The position numbers and the translations under genes are program-made. 64,000 nucleotides of DNA, taken from assembly GCA_015068325.1 (NCBI GenBank), contig SVKQ01000008.1:62001-126000 (forward strand), in the 5' to 3' direction. The notes under the pieces are model-generated. The model saw nothing but the letters and a program-made list of their open reading frames with translations, was not told the origin of the DNA and did no database searches. Each line of letters starts with the position of its first letter. Within the stretch, counting starts at the first letter, position 1. Shown piece after piece: positions 17,727-28,113 of this stretch. This DNA is from Oscillospiraceae bacterium (GTDB taxonomy: Bacteria; Bacillota; Clostridia; Oscillospirales; Oscillospiraceae).

Positions 17727-17886
17727 GTCGAAAAGCAATGATGGGAATGGCATCCCGGAGCTGCGGGGAGGAAATGCCCCGCCGGTCAAGCCCCGTTACA
17801 GGCCCAGAGTGTGGATACCTATCCAAATTCAGGTGGGACCGCGGATCGTTTGATTCGCCCTGAGCGTTTTGCTCGGGGCGTTTTTT
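17727..17886 (+). promoter_or_regulatory. T-box riboswitch leader of glyQS, short Stem I
   Basis: AGGTGGGACCGCGG at 17831-17844 is a T-box sequence. A 10-bp terminator stem follows (17856-17865 with 17871-17880) and ends in six T. A small TGGAT-ACCT-ATCCA hairpin before it is the likely Stem III. The leader is only about 160 nt; I do not see the AGTA and AGAGAG Stem I elements present in the hisS and metG leaders. GGC at 17749 or 17802 could be the Gly specifier. Confidence 0.8.
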
Positions 17887-17932
17887 ATTTTCTGTGAGAG
17901 AAATTATAAGAATATGGTAAGGAGTTTGTGCA

Positions 17933-19354
17933 ATGAACAACACTGAGAAGACCATGGACAAGATCGTAGCCCTGTGCAAAAACCGCGGTTTTATCTTCGC
18001 CGGCAGCGAGATCTACGGCGGCCTGGCCAACACCTGGGACTACGGTCCGCTGGGCGTGGAACTGAAGAACAACGTGAAAAAGGCCTGGTGGAAAAAGTTC
18101 GTCCAGGAGAACCCTTATAATGTGGGCCAGGATGCCGCCATCCTTATGAATCCCCAGACGTGGGTGGCCAGCGGCCACCTGGGCGGCTTCAGCGACCCGC
18201 TGATGGACTGCCGCGAGTGCCACGAGCGCTTCCGCGCCGACAAGGTCATCGAGGACTGGTGCGCCGACAACGGCGTGACGCTCCACAAGGCCATCGACGC
18301 CTTCTCCCAGCAGGAGATGGCCGCCTTTATCGAGGACCACGCCATTCCCTGTCCCACCTGCGGCAAGCACAATTTCACCGACATCCGCCAGTTCAACCTG
18401 ATGTTCAAGACCTTCCAGGGCGTCACCGAGGACGCCAAGAACACGGTATACCTCCGTCCGGAGACTGCCCAGGGCATCTTCGTGAACTTCAACAACGTCC
18501 AGCGCACCACCCGCCGCAAGCTGCCCTTCGGCGTGTGCCAGATCGGCAAATCCTTCCGCAACGAGATCACGCCGGGCAACTTCACCTTCCGAACCCGCGA
18601 GTTCGAGCAGATGGAGCTGGAGTTCTTCTGCAAGCCCGGCACCGACCTGGAGTGGTTCGCCTACTGGCGGGAGTTCTGCCACCAGTGGCTGCTGGGCCTG
18701 CATATGCGGGACGAGAACCTGCGCCTGCGGGATCATGAGCCGGAGGAGCTGAGCTTCTATTCCAAGGCCACCACCGACTTTGAGTTCCTGTTTCCCTTCG
18801 GCTGGGGCGAGCTGTGGGGCGTGGCCGACCGCACCGACTATGATCTGACCCGCCACCAGGAGACCTCCGGCGTGGACCTGACCTATTTCGATCCGGAGAC
18901 CAATGAGCACTATGTGCCCTATGTGGTGGAGCCCTCCCTGGGCGCCGACCGCGTGGTGCTGGCCTTCCTCATCGACGCCTACGACGAGGAGGTGGTAGAC
19001 GAGGCCAAGAACGACACGCGCGTGGTGCTGCGTCTGCATCCGGCCCTGGCCCCCTACAAGGCCGCCGTGCTGCCCTTGAGCAAGAAGTTGGGCGACAAGG
19101 CCCGGGAGGTCTACACCGAACTGTGCAAGGAGTTCATGGCAGACTATGACGAGACCGGCTCCATCGGCAAGCGCTATCGCCGTGAGGACGAGATCGGCAC
19201 CCCCTTCTGCATCACCGTGGACTTTGATACCGTAGGCGACGCCGACAAGGCCGGCGACGAATGCGTCACCGTCCGTGAGCGGGACACCATGGCGCAGGTC
19301 CGCATCCCCATCGCCCAGCTGCGGGACTATCTGCGGGAAAAGCTGGCATATTGA
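17933..19354 (+). CDS. glyQS: Glycyl-tRNA synthetase, single-chain (alpha2) type
   Basis: A 473-residue class II synthetase of the homodimeric type found in Firmicutes, Actinobacteria and eukaryotes, not the GlyQ/GlyS tetramer. Family marks include [17 protein letters not shown] near the N-terminus, a CRECHERF and CPTCGKHNF pair of Cys motifs that probably bind zinc, [12 protein letters not shown], and the C-terminal anticodon-binding domain. ATG 17933 has AAGGAG upstream. It is controlled by the T-box leader. Confidence 0.95.
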   Translation: MNNTEKTMDKIVALCKNRGFIFAGSEIYGGLANTWDYGPLGVELKNNVKKAWWKKFVQENPYNVGQDAAILMNPQTWVASGHLGGFSDPLMDCRECHERFRADKVIEDWCADNGVTLHKAIDAFSQQEMAAFIEDHAIPCPTCGKHNFTDIRQFNLMFKTFQGVTEDAKNTVYLRPETAQGIFVNFNNVQRTTRRKLPFGVCQIGKSFRNEITPGNFTFRTREFEQMELEFFCKPGTDLEWFAYWREFCHQWLLGLHMRDENLRLRDHEPEELSFYSKATTDFEFLFPFGWGELWGVADRTDYDLTRHQETSGVDLTYFDPETNEHYVPYVVEPSLGADRVVLAFLIDAYDEEVVDEAKNDTRVVLRLHPALAPYKAAVLPLSKKLGDKAREVYTELCKEFMADYDETGSIGKRYRREDEIGTPFCITVDFDTVGDADKAGDECVTVRERDTMAQVRIPIAQLRDYLREKLAY

Positions 19355-19387
19355 TCTTTCGCCGCAGAGAAAGGATCATTTTTTGAC

Positions 19388-20326
19388 ATGGAGAGCTTTC
19401 AGGTCTGTTTTCGCGCGGTAGCGCCCATCTTCTTCATGATGGCTTTGGGCTACCTCGCCCAGCGGATCGGTACCGTCCGGCGGGAGGACGTGCCCCGTCT
19501 CAACAAGATCGGCTTCCGGTACTTCATGCCCGTCACACTGTTTTATAACCTCTATTCCTCGGACGTGTCCCAGGCCATCCAGCCCAAGCTGCTGCTTTTC
19601 GCTCTGGTGGGTGTACTGTTGGCCTTTTCCGGCTCCGCCGCCTACGTGCTGCTGACGGAGAAGGATCCCCAAAAGCAGGGGGTAAAGATCCAGGGCATCT
19701 TCCGCAGCAACTTTGTTCTGATCGGCCTGCCGCTGGCCTCTGCGCTGGTGGAGGGCGGCGACATGGGGCCTGTAGCGCTGCTGATCTCCGTGGTGGTTCC
19801 CATCTACAATGTATTGGCGGTGATCGCACTGGAGGTGTTTCAGGGAAAAAAGCCCAAAATCGGCCAGGTGCTGCAAAATATCGCAAAAAACCCACTGATC
19901 CTGGGCACGGTGGTGGGCCTGCTGTTTCTGCTGCTGCACATCCGTCTGCCGGTGGTACTGGATTCCACTGCACGCCAAATCGCGCCCGTGTCCACCGTAT
20001 ACATGCTCTTCCTGTTGGGCGCGTTTTTCCGCTTCAGCGGCCTTCTGCGCTACTGGAGGGATTTGGTCGAGGTCTGTCTGGGCAGGTTGGTAATCATCCC
20101 CGGCGTACTGCTGACAGCTGCCTACCTGCTGGGCATCCGGGGCGTGGGCTTCGCCGGTTTCATCGGCATCTTCAGTTCCGCCACCGCCGTGGGCTCTTTC
20201 ACCATGGTACAGGAGTTGGGCGGCAACGATGAGCTGGCCGGCGATATCGTGGTGATGACCAGCGCAGCTTGTATCGTGACCATGTTCGGCTGGTCGCTGC
20301 TGTTCAAGCTGTTGGGCGCCTTTTGA
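19388..20326 (+). CDS. AEC family (auxin efflux carrier-like) transporter
   Basis: A 312-residue membrane protein with about ten helices in two inverted halves, of the AEC/membrane transport protein family. Bacterial members move malate, malonate or other small organic acids. The opening MMALGYLAQRIGTV, FVLIGLPLASALVEGG and the C-terminal ATAVGSFTMVQELGGN segments are family-like. It starts 33 bases after glyQS with AAAGGAT upstream. A terminator follows. Confidence 0.85.
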   Translation: MESFQVCFRAVAPIFFMMALGYLAQRIGTVRREDVPRLNKIGFRYFMPVTLFYNLYSSDVSQAIQPKLLLFALVGVLLAFSGSAAYVLLTEKDPQKQGVKIQGIFRSNFVLIGLPLASALVEGGDMGPVALLISVVVPIYNVLAVIALEVFQGKKPKIGQVLQNIAKNPLILGTVVGLLFLLLHIRLPVVLDSTARQIAPVSTVYMLFLLGAFFRFSGLLRYWRDLVEVCLGRLVIIPGVLLTAAYLLGIRGVGFAGFIGIFSSATAVGSFTMVQELGGNDELAGDIVVMTSAACIVTMFGWSLLFKLLGAF

Positions 20327-20350
20327 AAAAACAAACGGGATCTCTGCACG

Positions 20351-20399
20351 ACACAGAAGAACGCCCTGCCGTCCGGCAGGGCGTTCTTCTGTGTGTTTG
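20351..20399 (+). terminator. Terminator-like perfect 21-bp inverted repeat
   Basis: Arms 20351-20371 and 20374-20394 are exact complements with only two bases between them, followed by GTTTGTTT. It ends the + strand block and faces the end of rnhA. The remaining 110 bases up to rnhA are AT-rich, with nothing I recognise. Confidence 0.8.
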
Positions 20400-20511
20400 T
20401 TAGGAGAGAGAGAAAATCACATAAGGAAATGTATCCTTGGTACGCTTATATACTAACCCGGAAAAATGACCGAATCATGAAAACCGAATGAACATTTTGT
20501 AAACACTTTCT

Positions 20512-20955
20512 TTATTTTTCGCAAAACTTTTTACTCTCCGCCACGGCCATTTCGTCGCAGCGGTTGTTTTTCTGGTTCTCATCGTGTCCCTTGACCCAGC
20601 GGCAGGTGAGGCGATGCTGCGCCGCCAGCTCCAGCAGGCGCTCCCACAGATCGGCGTTCAGCGCCGGCTTGTTGTCGGACTTTCTCCAGCCCCGCTTTTT
20701 CCAGCCGCAGGCCCAACCCTTCTCCAACGCGTCGACAACATACCGGGAGTCGGACCACAGCTCTACGGCACAGGGTTCCTTCAGCCGCGCCAGCGCCTCG
20801 ATCACCGCTGTCAGTTCCATGCGGTTGTTGGTGGTCTCCGCCTCGCCGCCGGAGATCTCCTTCTCCACGCCGTTATAGGAGAGGATGGCGCCCCAGCCCC
20901 CCGGACCGGGGTTGCCGCTGCAGGCGCCATCGGTATAAATGGTAACTTTTTTCAT
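20512..20955 (-). CDS. rnhA: Ribonuclease HI
   Basis: A 147-residue endonuclease cutting the RNA strand of RNA-DNA hybrids. Catalytic carboxylates are visible in order: Asp in [15 protein letters not shown], Glu in [13 protein letters not shown], Asp in [12 protein letters not shown] and the final Asp in NNRCDEMA; the His of VKGHDENQ is also present. No N-terminal hybrid-binding domain. It lies 65 bases downstream of trmO and may end the long dnaA-gyrA transcription group. Confidence 0.95.
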   Translation of the reverse strand: MKKVTIYTDGACSGNPGPGGWGAILSYNGVEKEISGGEAETTNNRMELTAVIEALARLKEPCAVELWSDSRYVVDALEKGWACGWKKRGWRKSDNKPALNADLWERLLELAAQHRLTCRWVKGHDENQKNNRCDEMAVAESKKFCEK

Positions 20956-21020
20956 CCGCGCTTCCTTCCTGCATTCTCTATCTGCCGAGCACGCCGTTTA
21001 TCCGACGGCGCCTGCGGGGT

Positions 21021-21695
21021 TCATGCTATCTCCACGACGGTCAGCACACTGCCGTCCACGGTGAATCTCACGTTATGTCCGGCAAAGGTCAGACCGTAGA
21101 TCCGTCCGGGATCGCTTTGATACCGGGGCCGGGGATCGTTGCGCAGCACCTGCAGCAGGCCCTCCCTCTGCGCGGGGGTGATCTTTTCCAGCAGCGCGGG
21201 GGACACATCCACCTGCAGCAGTGCCATGGCCACCACGTCGGTAAATCCGCCCACAGCATCGGGATGGCTGTCCGTATAGGCCAGATACGGCTTGATGTCC
21301 AGAATGGGCGTGCCGTCCACCAGATCTGCGCCGGATACATGGAGCACCGGCCCCCGCTCCGCCTCCAGCTCCACGCCCTCCAGACGCACGCTGCTCAGGC
21401 CGATGGCGTTTGGCCGGAAGGGGGACCGGCTGGCGAACACGCCCACCCTCTCGTTGCCACCCAGCCGGGGCGGCCGCACCGTGGGGGACCAATCCTCCCG
21501 CACGGCCTGATGGAACTGCCAGATCAGCCAGATGTGGCTGAATCCCTCCAATCCGCGCACCGCATCGGTGTTCCGGTACGGCGGCTCGAATACCACGTCG
21601 GCGCGGACGCCGCCCGCCAGGCCGCTCTGCCGCGGCACGCCGAACTTGCCGCCGAAGGGGGAGTGGATCCGGGCGATCACATGCAGCTCTGCCAT
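21021..21695 (-). CDS. trmO: tRNA (N6-threonylcarbamoyladenosine37-N6)-methyltransferase TrmO/TsaA-like
   Basis: A 224-residue SAM-dependent enzyme of the TsaA/UPF0066 family that methylates t6A37 in some tRNAs. Signatures include HSPFGGKFGVPRQ, the LEGFSHIWLIWQFH strand, and SRSPFRPNAIGLSSVRLEGVE. The DIKPYLAYTDSH segment is also typical. The start codon lies one base after the stop of the upstream membrane protein gene, so they are co-translated. The exact tRNA target is inferred from family. Confidence 0.88.
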   Translation of the reverse strand: MAELHVIARIHSPFGGKFGVPRQSGLAGGVRADVVFEPPYRNTDAVRGLEGFSHIWLIWQFHQAVREDWSPTVRPPRLGGNERVGVFASRSPFRPNAIGLSSVRLEGVELEAERGPVLHVSGADLVDGTPILDIKPYLAYTDSHPDAVGGFTDVVAMALLQVDVSPALLEKITPAQREGLLQVLRNDPRPRYQSDPGRIYGLTFAGHNVRFTVDGSVLTVVEIA

Positions 21696-21696
21696 G

Positions 21697-22035
21697 TCAG
21701 CGTACCATCCTGCCGGTGTCGGCCAGGTGATCTTTGATGTTCTTCGGCAGCATGGCGTAGCGCACGGTCTGGCCCGCCACCACCAGCACCATATAGATCA
21801 CCACGAACCACACGTTGTGAAAGCGGGAGGTCAGCAGGAACATGACGATCAACAACAGCAGCATCAGATAGTTGATGCGCAGGCTGCGCTGCTCGATGTC
21901 CTGCAGTTCCTCGCTCTTGGCATAGATCCGCTTGTCATAGACGAATTCGCCGGTAGCGGCGCTGTTGTGATACAGCGTCTTGAAGAAGTACTGCCAGCGA
22001 TTCAGGGGCGCCAGGGTCTCTTTCTTTTTGCTCAT
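21697..22035 (-). CDS. Small membrane protein downstream of gyrA, unknown function
   Basis: 112 residues. A hydrophilic N-terminal half is followed by two adjacent membrane helices (about 54-70 and 74-92) and a basic tail. I do not recognise the family. It lies 19 bases after gyrA and one base before trmO, so it belongs to the same operon. Confidence 0.7.
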   Translation of the reverse strand: MSKKKETLAPLNRWQYFFKTLYHNSAATGEFVYDKRIYAKSEELQDIEQRSLRINYLMLLLLIVMFLLTSRFHNVWFVVIYMVLVVAGQTVRYAMLPKNIKDHLADTGRMVR

Positions 22036-22054
22036 ACGCGCTTATGCCCCCTTC

Positions 22055-24553
22055 TTATCCCTCTGCGGCCGGCTCCTCGCTGTCCTCCCGGTCGGTCAGC
22101 GCCAGGGAAATGACCCGGTCGCCCTCCTCCCGGAAGCGCATGACGATGACGCCCTGGGTGGCGCGGCCGGCGGTACGGATCTTGTCCACGCCGGTGCGGA
22201 TCAGGATGCCCTTCTCTGTCACCAGCAGCAGATCCTCCTCACCGGAGACTACCTTCATGCCCACCACGGGGCCTGTCTTGGCGGTGACCTCGTAGTTTTT
22301 CACGCCAATGCCGCCGCGGCCGGTGATGCGGTACTCCTCCACCGGTGTGCGCTTGCCGTAGCCCCGCTCGGTGATGCTGAGCACAGTTCTGCCCGCGTCG
22401 GCCCGGGCCGCGCCGATGACGCAGTCGCCCTCACGCAGCCGGATGCCGCGGACACCCACGGCCTCGCGGCCCATGGTGCGCACGTCGTTCTCATCAAAGC
22501 AGCAGGCCATACCGTCGTGGGTGGCAATGAGGATATGGGCACTGCCATCCGTCTCGATGACGCTCACCAGTTCGTCGCCCTCGTTGAGATTCAGCGCCCG
22601 CAGGCCACTCTGGCGGATGTTCCGCAGGGCGGACACGGCCACACGCTTGCAGGTGCCGTTCTTCGTCACCATGGTGAGCTGGTAGCGGTCCAGCTCACCG
22701 CCATCCCTCTGGCGGAAGTGGAGCATGGCCTGCACCCGCTCGTCCGTGGCGATCTGCAGCACGTTGACCAGGGCGATGCCTTTGGCCGCCTTACCGGACT
22801 CGGGGATCTGATAGCCCTTCTTGCGGTACACCTTGCCGGTATTGGTGAAGAAGAGGATGTTGTCGTGGGTGGAGGCGGTGAATACGTCGATGACGGAGTC
22901 CTCGTCCCGGGTGGTGATCCCCTTCTTGCCCATGCCGCCCTTGCTCTGTGCTGCGTACTCGCTGACCGGCGTGCGTTTGATATAGCCGTTGCGGGTCAGG
23001 GTATAGACGCACTCCTCCTCCTCGATGAGGTCTTCGATGTCGATCTCGTCCTCCACATCCTGGATCTCTGTGACGCGGTCGTCGCCGTACTTGTCGGCGA
23101 TAGCGGTCAGCTCCTCCTTGAGGATCCGGCGCACCAGACTCTCGTCGGAGAGCACACGGCGGAAGTAGGCGATGCGCTCCTCCAGCTCGTTGTACTCGTT
23201 TTGCAGCTTCTCCCGGTCCAGACCCTGCAGGGCCTTAAGGCGCATGTCCAGAATGGCCTGAGCCTGCACCTCGTCCAGCCCGAAGCGGACCATCAGGTTC
23301 TCCCGGGCATCGTCATAGCTCTCGCGGATGATTTTGATGACCTCGTCGATATTGTCCTGGGCGATCAGCAGTCCTTCCAGCAGATGGGCCCGCTCCAGCG
23401 CCTTGTTGAGGTCGTAGCGGGTGCGGCGGAGGATGATCTCCTCCTGGAATTTCAGGTATTCGTCGATGATGTGTCTCAGGGACAGGATCCGCGGCTGGGA
23501 TTGGTCGTCCACCAGGGCCAGCATGTTGATGGCGAAGGTGGTCTGCAGCTGGGTCTGGGCAAACAGGCGGTTGAGCACCACCTGGGGGTTGGCGTCCCGC
23601 TTGAGCTCGATGACGATACGCATGCCGTTACGGTCCGACTCGTCCCGGATATCGCTGATGCCTTCCAGCCGCTTGTCCTCCACCTGGTCAGCCATGTTCT
23701 TGATGAGCATGCGCTTATTGACCTGGTAGGGCAGCTCGGTAATGACGATGCGAGTGCGGTTGCCGTTGAACTCCTCAAACTCGTGGCGGGCGCGAACCAC
23801 CAGCCGGCCCCGGCCGGTGGCATAGGCGGCACGGATGCCGCTGCGACCCATGATGATTCCCTTCGTAGGGAAGTCCGGGCCCTTCACGTGCTCCATCAGA
23901 TCGGTGAGTGTGGCGTCCGGGTCGTCCAGCACGCAGATGCAGGCGCCGATCACTTCCCGCAGGTTGTGGGGCGGAATGTTGGTGGCCATGCCCACGGCAA
24001 TGCCGCTGGAGCCGTTCACCAGCAGATTTGGGAAGCGGGCCGGCAGCACCCGGGGTTCCTTCCGGCTCTCATCGAAGTTGGGGTCCCAGTTGACCGTGTC
24101 CTTTTCGATGTCCCGGAGCATTTCGTTGGCGATCTTGCTGAGGCGGGCCTCCGTATAGCGGTAGGCGGCCGGAGGATCGCCGTCGATGGAGCCGAAGTTG
24201 CCGTGGCCGTCGATGAGCATGTAGCGCATGGAGAAATCCTGGGCCAGGCGCACCAGCGCGTCATAGACAGAGGCGTCGCCGTGGGGATGATAGCGGCCCA
24301 GCACGTCGCCCACGCAGGTGGCGGACTTCTTGAAGGGCTTGTCAGAGGTCAGGCCGTCCTCATACATGGCGTAGAGGATGCGGCGGTGCACCGGCTTCAG
24401 GCCGTCCCGCACGTCCGGCAGGGCGCGGCCTACGATGACGGACATGGCGTACTCGATGTAGGACCTCTCCATCTCCGGCACCAGAGCACGCTCCTCGATG
24501 CGCTGGTTGGGGTACCGGATCTCCTCGGGATCGTATTGGGGTTTTTTGGACAT
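22055..24553 (-). CDS. gyrA: DNA gyrase subunit A
   Basis: An 832-residue type II topoisomerase subunit, the DNA breakage-reunion partner of GyrB. The catalytic Tyr is 133 in [10 protein letters not shown]. The quinolone-resistance region reads GDASVYD at 92-98, so the residue equivalent to E. coli Ser83 is Ala94 while the Asp87 equivalent is kept. The C-terminal beta-pinwheel begins near 510, with a degenerate GyrA-box QSKGGMG. It starts 12 bases after gyrB. Confidence 0.97.
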   Translation of the reverse strand: MSKKPQYDPEEIRYPNQRIEERALVPEMERSYIEYAMSVIVGRALPDVRDGLKPVHRRILYAMYEDGLTSDKPFKKSATCVGDVLGRYHPHGDASVYDALVRLAQDFSMRYMLIDGHGNFGSIDGDPPAAYRYTEARLSKIANEMLRDIEKDTVNWDPNFDESRKEPRVLPARFPNLLVNGSSGIAVGMATNIPPHNLREVIGACICVLDDPDATLTDLMEHVKGPDFPTKGIIMGRSGIRAAYATGRGRLVVRARHEFEEFNGNRTRIVITELPYQVNKRMLIKNMADQVEDKRLEGISDIRDESDRNGMRIVIELKRDANPQVVLNRLFAQTQLQTTFAINMLALVDDQSQPRILSLRHIIDEYLKFQEEIILRRTRYDLNKALERAHLLEGLLIAQDNIDEVIKIIRESYDDARENLMVRFGLDEVQAQAILDMRLKALQGLDREKLQNEYNELEERIAYFRRVLSDESLVRRILKEELTAIADKYGDDRVTEIQDVEDEIDIEDLIEEEECVYTLTRNGYIKRTPVSEYAAQSKGGMGKKGITTRDEDSVIDVFTASTHDNILFFTNTGKVYRKKGYQIPESGKAAKGIALVNVLQIATDERVQAMLHFRQRDGGELDRYQLTMVTKNGTCKRVAVSALRNIRQSGLRALNLNEGDELVSVIETDGSAHILIATHDGMACCFDENDVRTMGREAVGVRGIRLREGDCVIGAARADAGRTVLSITERGYGKRTPVEEYRITGRGGIGVKNYEVTAKTGPVVGMKVVSGEEDLLLVTEKGILIRTGVDKIRTAGRATQGVIVMRFREEGDRVISLALTDREDSEEPAAEG

Positions 24554-24565
24554 CTCGGCACCTCC

Positions 24566-26506
24566 TTAATAGTCCAGATTGACCGCGTATTTGGCGTTTT
24601 TCTCGATGAACTCCTTGCGGGGTTCCACCTTCTCACCCATCAGCACGGTAAAGGTGGCGTCCGCTGCCACGGCGTCGTCCAGCGTAATGCGGCGCAGTGT
24701 GCGGGTGGCAGGGTCCATGGTGGTCTCCCACAGCTCTTGGGGATTCATCTCGCCAAGACCCTTGAAGCGGCTGATGTCGATCTTGGCGTTGGGGTTGTCA
24801 CCTCGCATCTCGGCGCTGATCCGATCCCTCTCTGGGTCGGTGTAGGCCACCCGCTGTTGCTTGCCCCGGGTCAGCTTATACAGGGGCGGCACGGCGGAAT
24901 AGACGTAGCCCTGCTCAATCAGCGGCCGCATGAAGCGGAAGAAGAAGGTCAGCAGCAGCGTGCGGATATGGGCGCCGTCCACATCGGCATCGGCCATGAT
25001 GATGATCTTGTGGTAGCGGAGCCTGTCCAGGTCGAACTCGTCGCCGATGCCGGCGCCCAGCGCCGTGATGACCGGCTGCAGCTTGTCGTTGCCATACACC
25101 TTGTCGGCCCGGGCTTTCTCCACGTTCAGCATCTTGCCCCACAGGGGCAGGATGGCCTGGAAGCGGCTGTCCCGGCCCTGGGTGGCGGAGCCGCCGGCGC
25201 TGTCGCCCTCGACGATGTAGATTTCGGTGAGTTCCGGGTTGTTCTCGTTGCAGTCCCGCAGCTTGTCAGGCATGGCGGCGCCGCCCAAGGCCGTCTTGCG
25301 GCGGATGGACTCCCGGGCCTTGCGGGCCGCCTCTCGGGCGCGGTTGGCGGTGAGGGCCTTGTCCAGAATGGTGCGGGCCACCGCCGGATGCTCTTCCAGA
25401 TAGACGGCCAGTTGGTCGCTGACGATCTGATCCACCAAGGTGCGGATATGGGCGTTGCCCAGCTTGTCCTTGGTCTGACCCTCGAACTGGGCTTCCGTCA
25501 GCTTGACGGAGATGACAGCAGAGATGCCCTCCCGGCAGTCCTCGCCAGAGACCTTTTCGTCGCTGTCCTTCAGTATGCCGTACTTGGTGCCGTAGGCATT
25601 GAGCACACGGGTCAGCGCCGCCTTGAACCCGGTTTCGTGCATGCCGCCGCCGGGGGTGTGTATATCGTTGGCAAAGGAAACCAGCGTCTCGTTATACCCG
25701 TCGTTGTACTGCAGGGCGATTTCGGCGGTGCTGTCGCCCTTGGCGCCGTAGAGATAGATGACCTCCTCGTGGAGCGGCGTTTTGTTCTTGTTGAGATAGC
25801 TGACGTATTCCCGGATGCCGCCCTCATAGCGCATAGTGTCAGTCTGCTCCTGTCCCGGCCGGGCGTCGGTGATGGTGATGCGCAGACCGGCGTTCAGAAA
25901 GGCCTGCTCCCGCATGCGGGTGTGGAGCAAGTCATAGTCGTAGTCCAGGGTATCGAACATCTCCGGATCGGGCTTGAATGTGACGGTGGTGCCGGTGTGA
26001 TCCGTCTCGCCCACCACGGCCATTTCCCGGGTGATATCGCCCCGGGAGAAGCGCATCTCATGAATCTTGCCATCCTTGTGGACCTGGACCACAAGCCACT
26101 CGCTGAGGGCATTGACCACGCTGGCGCCCACGCCGTGCAGGCCACCGGACACCTTGTAGCCGCCGCCGCCGAACTTGCCGCCGGCGTGCAGCACGGTGAA
26201 CACCACCTCCAGCGCCGGCCGCCCGGTCTGCTGCTGGATGTCCACGGGGATGCCGCGGCCGTTGTCGGTAACGGTGATGGTGTTTCCCTCATTGATGGTC
26301 ACGGTGATTTCCGTGCAATAGCCAGCCAGCGCCTCGTCGATAGAGTTATCCACGATCTCATAGACCAGGTGGTGCAGACCACTGGTGCTGGTGGAGCCGA
26401 TATACATGCCCGGCCGCTTGCGCACGGCCTCCAAGCCCTCCAGAACCTGGATCTCCGAGGCGTCATATTCCGTCTCCACCTGCGTCACTTTTTCCAGTTC
26501 AGACAT
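24566..26506 (-). CDS. gyrB: DNA gyrase subunit B
   Basis: A 646-residue ATPase subunit of gyrase. The GHKL ATP-binding site shows [20 protein letters not shown] and [12 protein letters not shown]; the TOPRIM metal-binding site shows [11 protein letters not shown] and [14 protein letters not shown]. Length fits the short Gram-positive form. ATG 26506 has AAGGAG ten bases upstream; an in-frame GTG at 26512 sits only four bases from the same site. remB lies directly upstream and its stop overlaps this leader. Confidence 0.97.
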   Translation of the reverse strand: MSELEKVTQVETEYDASEIQVLEGLEAVRKRPGMYIGSTSTSGLHHLVYEIVDNSIDEALAGYCTEITVTINEGNTITVTDNGRGIPVDIQQQTGRPALEVVFTVLHAGGKFGGGGYKVSGGLHGVGASVVNALSEWLVVQVHKDGKIHEMRFSRGDITREMAVVGETDHTGTTVTFKPDPEMFDTLDYDYDLLHTRMREQAFLNAGLRITITDARPGQEQTDTMRYEGGIREYVSYLNKNKTPLHEEVIYLYGAKGDSTAEIALQYNDGYNETLVSFANDIHTPGGGMHETGFKAALTRVLNAYGTKYGILKDSDEKVSGEDCREGISAVISVKLTEAQFEGQTKDKLGNAHIRTLVDQIVSDQLAVYLEEHPAVARTILDKALTANRAREAARKARESIRRKTALGGAAMPDKLRDCNENNPELTEIYIVEGDSAGGSATQGRDSRFQAILPLWGKMLNVEKARADKVYGNDKLQPVITALGAGIGDEFDLDRLRYHKIIIMADADVDGAHIRTLLLTFFFRFMRPLIEQGYVYSAVPPLYKLTRGKQQRVAYTDPERDRISAEMRGDNPNAKIDISRFKGLGEMNPQELWETTMDPATRTLRRITLDDAVAADATFTVLMGEKVEPRKEFIEKNAKYAVNLDY

Positions 26507-26508
26507 AC

Positions 26509-26793
26509 TCACTTTTCTCCTTCTCCTTGGGTTGGAACAGCGCCCTCCGCCCGCCGAAGCAGCGTCTGGGAGCTGAGTTGTGACAGATAAACGATCTGAC
26601 GGTGATAGGGATGATCACACACCAGAAACGAGCGGGGGATATCGTCGCAGGTGTTGACCACGATGCTTTCATCCTCCGCGGCTTTCAAAAAGGCGCGGGT
26701 CCGCCGGGATGTGGACGTGTTGTCCAAGTCAAAGATGCCGATGATCCGCCGGTCGGGGATCATCACGCTCTGGCCGATGTGGAGGTACCCCAT
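26509..26793 (-). CDS. remB: Extracellular matrix regulator RemB (DUF370)
   Basis: A 94-residue member of the RemA/RemB DNA-binding family. [27 protein letters not shown] is the family N-terminus, followed by [13 protein letters not shown] and [13 protein letters not shown]. In Bacillus the equivalent gene (yaaB) sits between recF and gyrB exactly as here. RemB affects biofilm matrix genes in B. subtilis; the target in this organism is unknown. Its ATG overlaps the recF stop by one base. Confidence 0.88.
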   Translation of the reverse strand: MGYLHIGQSVMIPDRRIIGIFDLDNTSTSRRTRAFLKAAEDESIVVNTCDDIPRSFLVCDHPYHRQIVYLSQLSSQTLLRRAEGAVPTQGEGEK

Positions 26794-27896
26794 CAGATCA
26801 CCTTTCCTTCCCGAATATGAAAGACCTTTCCGCTCACCAGCGCGTCCAGCCGGTCATTCTCACAACAGGTGATGAAGATCTGTCCCCCCGCGATCCGGTT
26901 CAGCACATATTCCTGCCGCCGGGGGTCCAGCTCGCTGAGCACGTCGTCCAGCAGCATGACCGGATATTCGCCGAAGGTATTCTTATGGATCTCCCGCTCG
27001 GCCAGCTTCAGCGCCAGCGCCGCCGTGCGCACCTGGCCCTGGGAGCAGTACTGACGGGCGCTGCGGCCGTTGACCTCTACCAGGAGGTCGTCCTTGTGGG
27101 GGCCGCTGAGGCACAGGCGGCTGGCGATCTCCGCGTCATAGTGGGTGCGCTGGTGTTCCTCCAGTGCCGCGGTCAGAGCGGGCAGCTCGGCAAGGGGGTC
27201 GGCCACAGTGCGTACTGTCTCATAGGACAGTGCCAGCGTCTCCCGTCCGCCGGAGCACTCAGCGTGGGCCTGAGCCGCGTGCTCCGCCAGCGCCCGGCAG
27301 AAGCGGGCGCGGTAGTGAATCAACACAGCGCCCACTTGGCAAAGACGGCCGTTGAAATCCGGCAGCGTGTCCAGCAGGTGGGGAAACTCCTCGCTGTCCC
27401 GCAGGATGCGGGTCTTGTGCTCGTAGAGGCGGTGATACTCCGCCAGTGCTTCCGCATACCGGGGCCGCAACTGGCAAAGGGACAGATCCATGAAGCGACG
27501 GCGCGCAGCGGCGCCGTCACGAATGAGGAACAGATCCTCCGGGGCGAAGAAAACCGTGTGCAGCACATCGCTGAGGGCTGCGTTTGTCTTCACAGACACG
27601 CCGTTCACACTCATGCGGCGGCGTTGGCCTCTCACCAAACGGAGCTCCGTTTTGAAATCCCGGTCACGGCTGTGGATCTGCCCGCTCAGGGACGCAAAAT
27701 CCCGGTCAAAGCCGATCAGTTCCCGGTCGCTGTGGGTCCGAGGCGATTTGCCACAGCTGAGATAGACGATTGCCTCCAGCAGATTGGTCTTGCCCTGGGC
27801 ATTTTCGCCATAGATTACATTGCAGTCCCTGTCAAAAGTCAGATGCTGTATATCGTAGTTGCGAAAGCCCTCCAGCCACAGCTCATCGATCCGCAT
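26793..27896 (-). CDS. recF: DNA replication and repair protein RecF
   Basis: A 367-residue SMC-like ATPase that loads RecA at single-strand gaps. Walker A is [14 protein letters not shown] (about residues 30-43), the signature and Walker B appear as [17 protein letters not shown] and [15 protein letters not shown] 27896 gives the standard [14 protein letters not shown] start; the longer frame reads back through yaaA and is rejected. It overlaps yaaA by 14 bases. Confidence 0.95.
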   Translation of the reverse strand: MRIDELWLEGFRNYDIQHLTFDRDCNVIYGENAQGKTNLLEAIVYLSCGKSPRTHSDRELIGFDRDFASLSGQIHSRDRDFKTELRLVRGQRRRMSVNGVSVKTNAALSDVLHTVFFAPEDLFLIRDGAAARRRFMDLSLCQLRPRYAEALAEYHRLYEHKTRILRDSEEFPHLLDTLPDFNGRLCQVGAVLIHYRARFCRALAEHAAQAHAECSGGRETLALSYETVRTVADPLAELPALTAALEEHQRTHYDAEIASRLCLSGPHKDDLLVEVNGRSARQYCSQGQVRTAALALKLAEREIHKNTFGEYPVMLLDDVLSELDPRRQEYVLNRIAGGQIFITCCENDRLDALVSGKVFHIREGKVI

Positions 27897-28107
27897 AGGA
27901 CACCGCGTAATGCACGCCCTCCGCCAGCACGTCGTCACCGGGACGGATCTTTCTGCCCCGCATGGTACAGATTGCACCGTTGACCTTTACCTTGCCCTCC
28001 TGTACCATATGCTTGGCCTCACCGCCGGTGTCGGCTACAGAAGCGAATTTCAGCAGATCCTGCAGCTTGATATATTCGGTTGTAATCTCTATGATTATAT
28101 TTTCCAT
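27883..28107 (-). CDS. yaaA: S4-domain RNA-binding protein YaaA
   Basis: 74 residues forming a single S4 domain: [32 protein letters not shown]. It is the small S4 protein conserved between dnaN and recF in Firmicutes, proposed to act in ribosome assembly. It starts six bases downstream of dnaN and overlaps recF, so the three are one unit. Confidence 0.9.
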   Translation of the reverse strand: MENIIIEITTEYIKLQDLLKFASVADTGGEAKHMVQEGKVKVNGAICTMRGRKIRPGDDVLAEGVHYAVSYADR

Positions 28108-28113
28108 CGCTCG

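Noticed and set aside
21980-26590. A 1536-codon open frame on the + strand opposite gyrA and gyrB
   Set aside because: It is a mirror of two certain genes with biased GC-rich codons; its translation is His-, Gly- and Val-rich low-complexity sequence with no domain.
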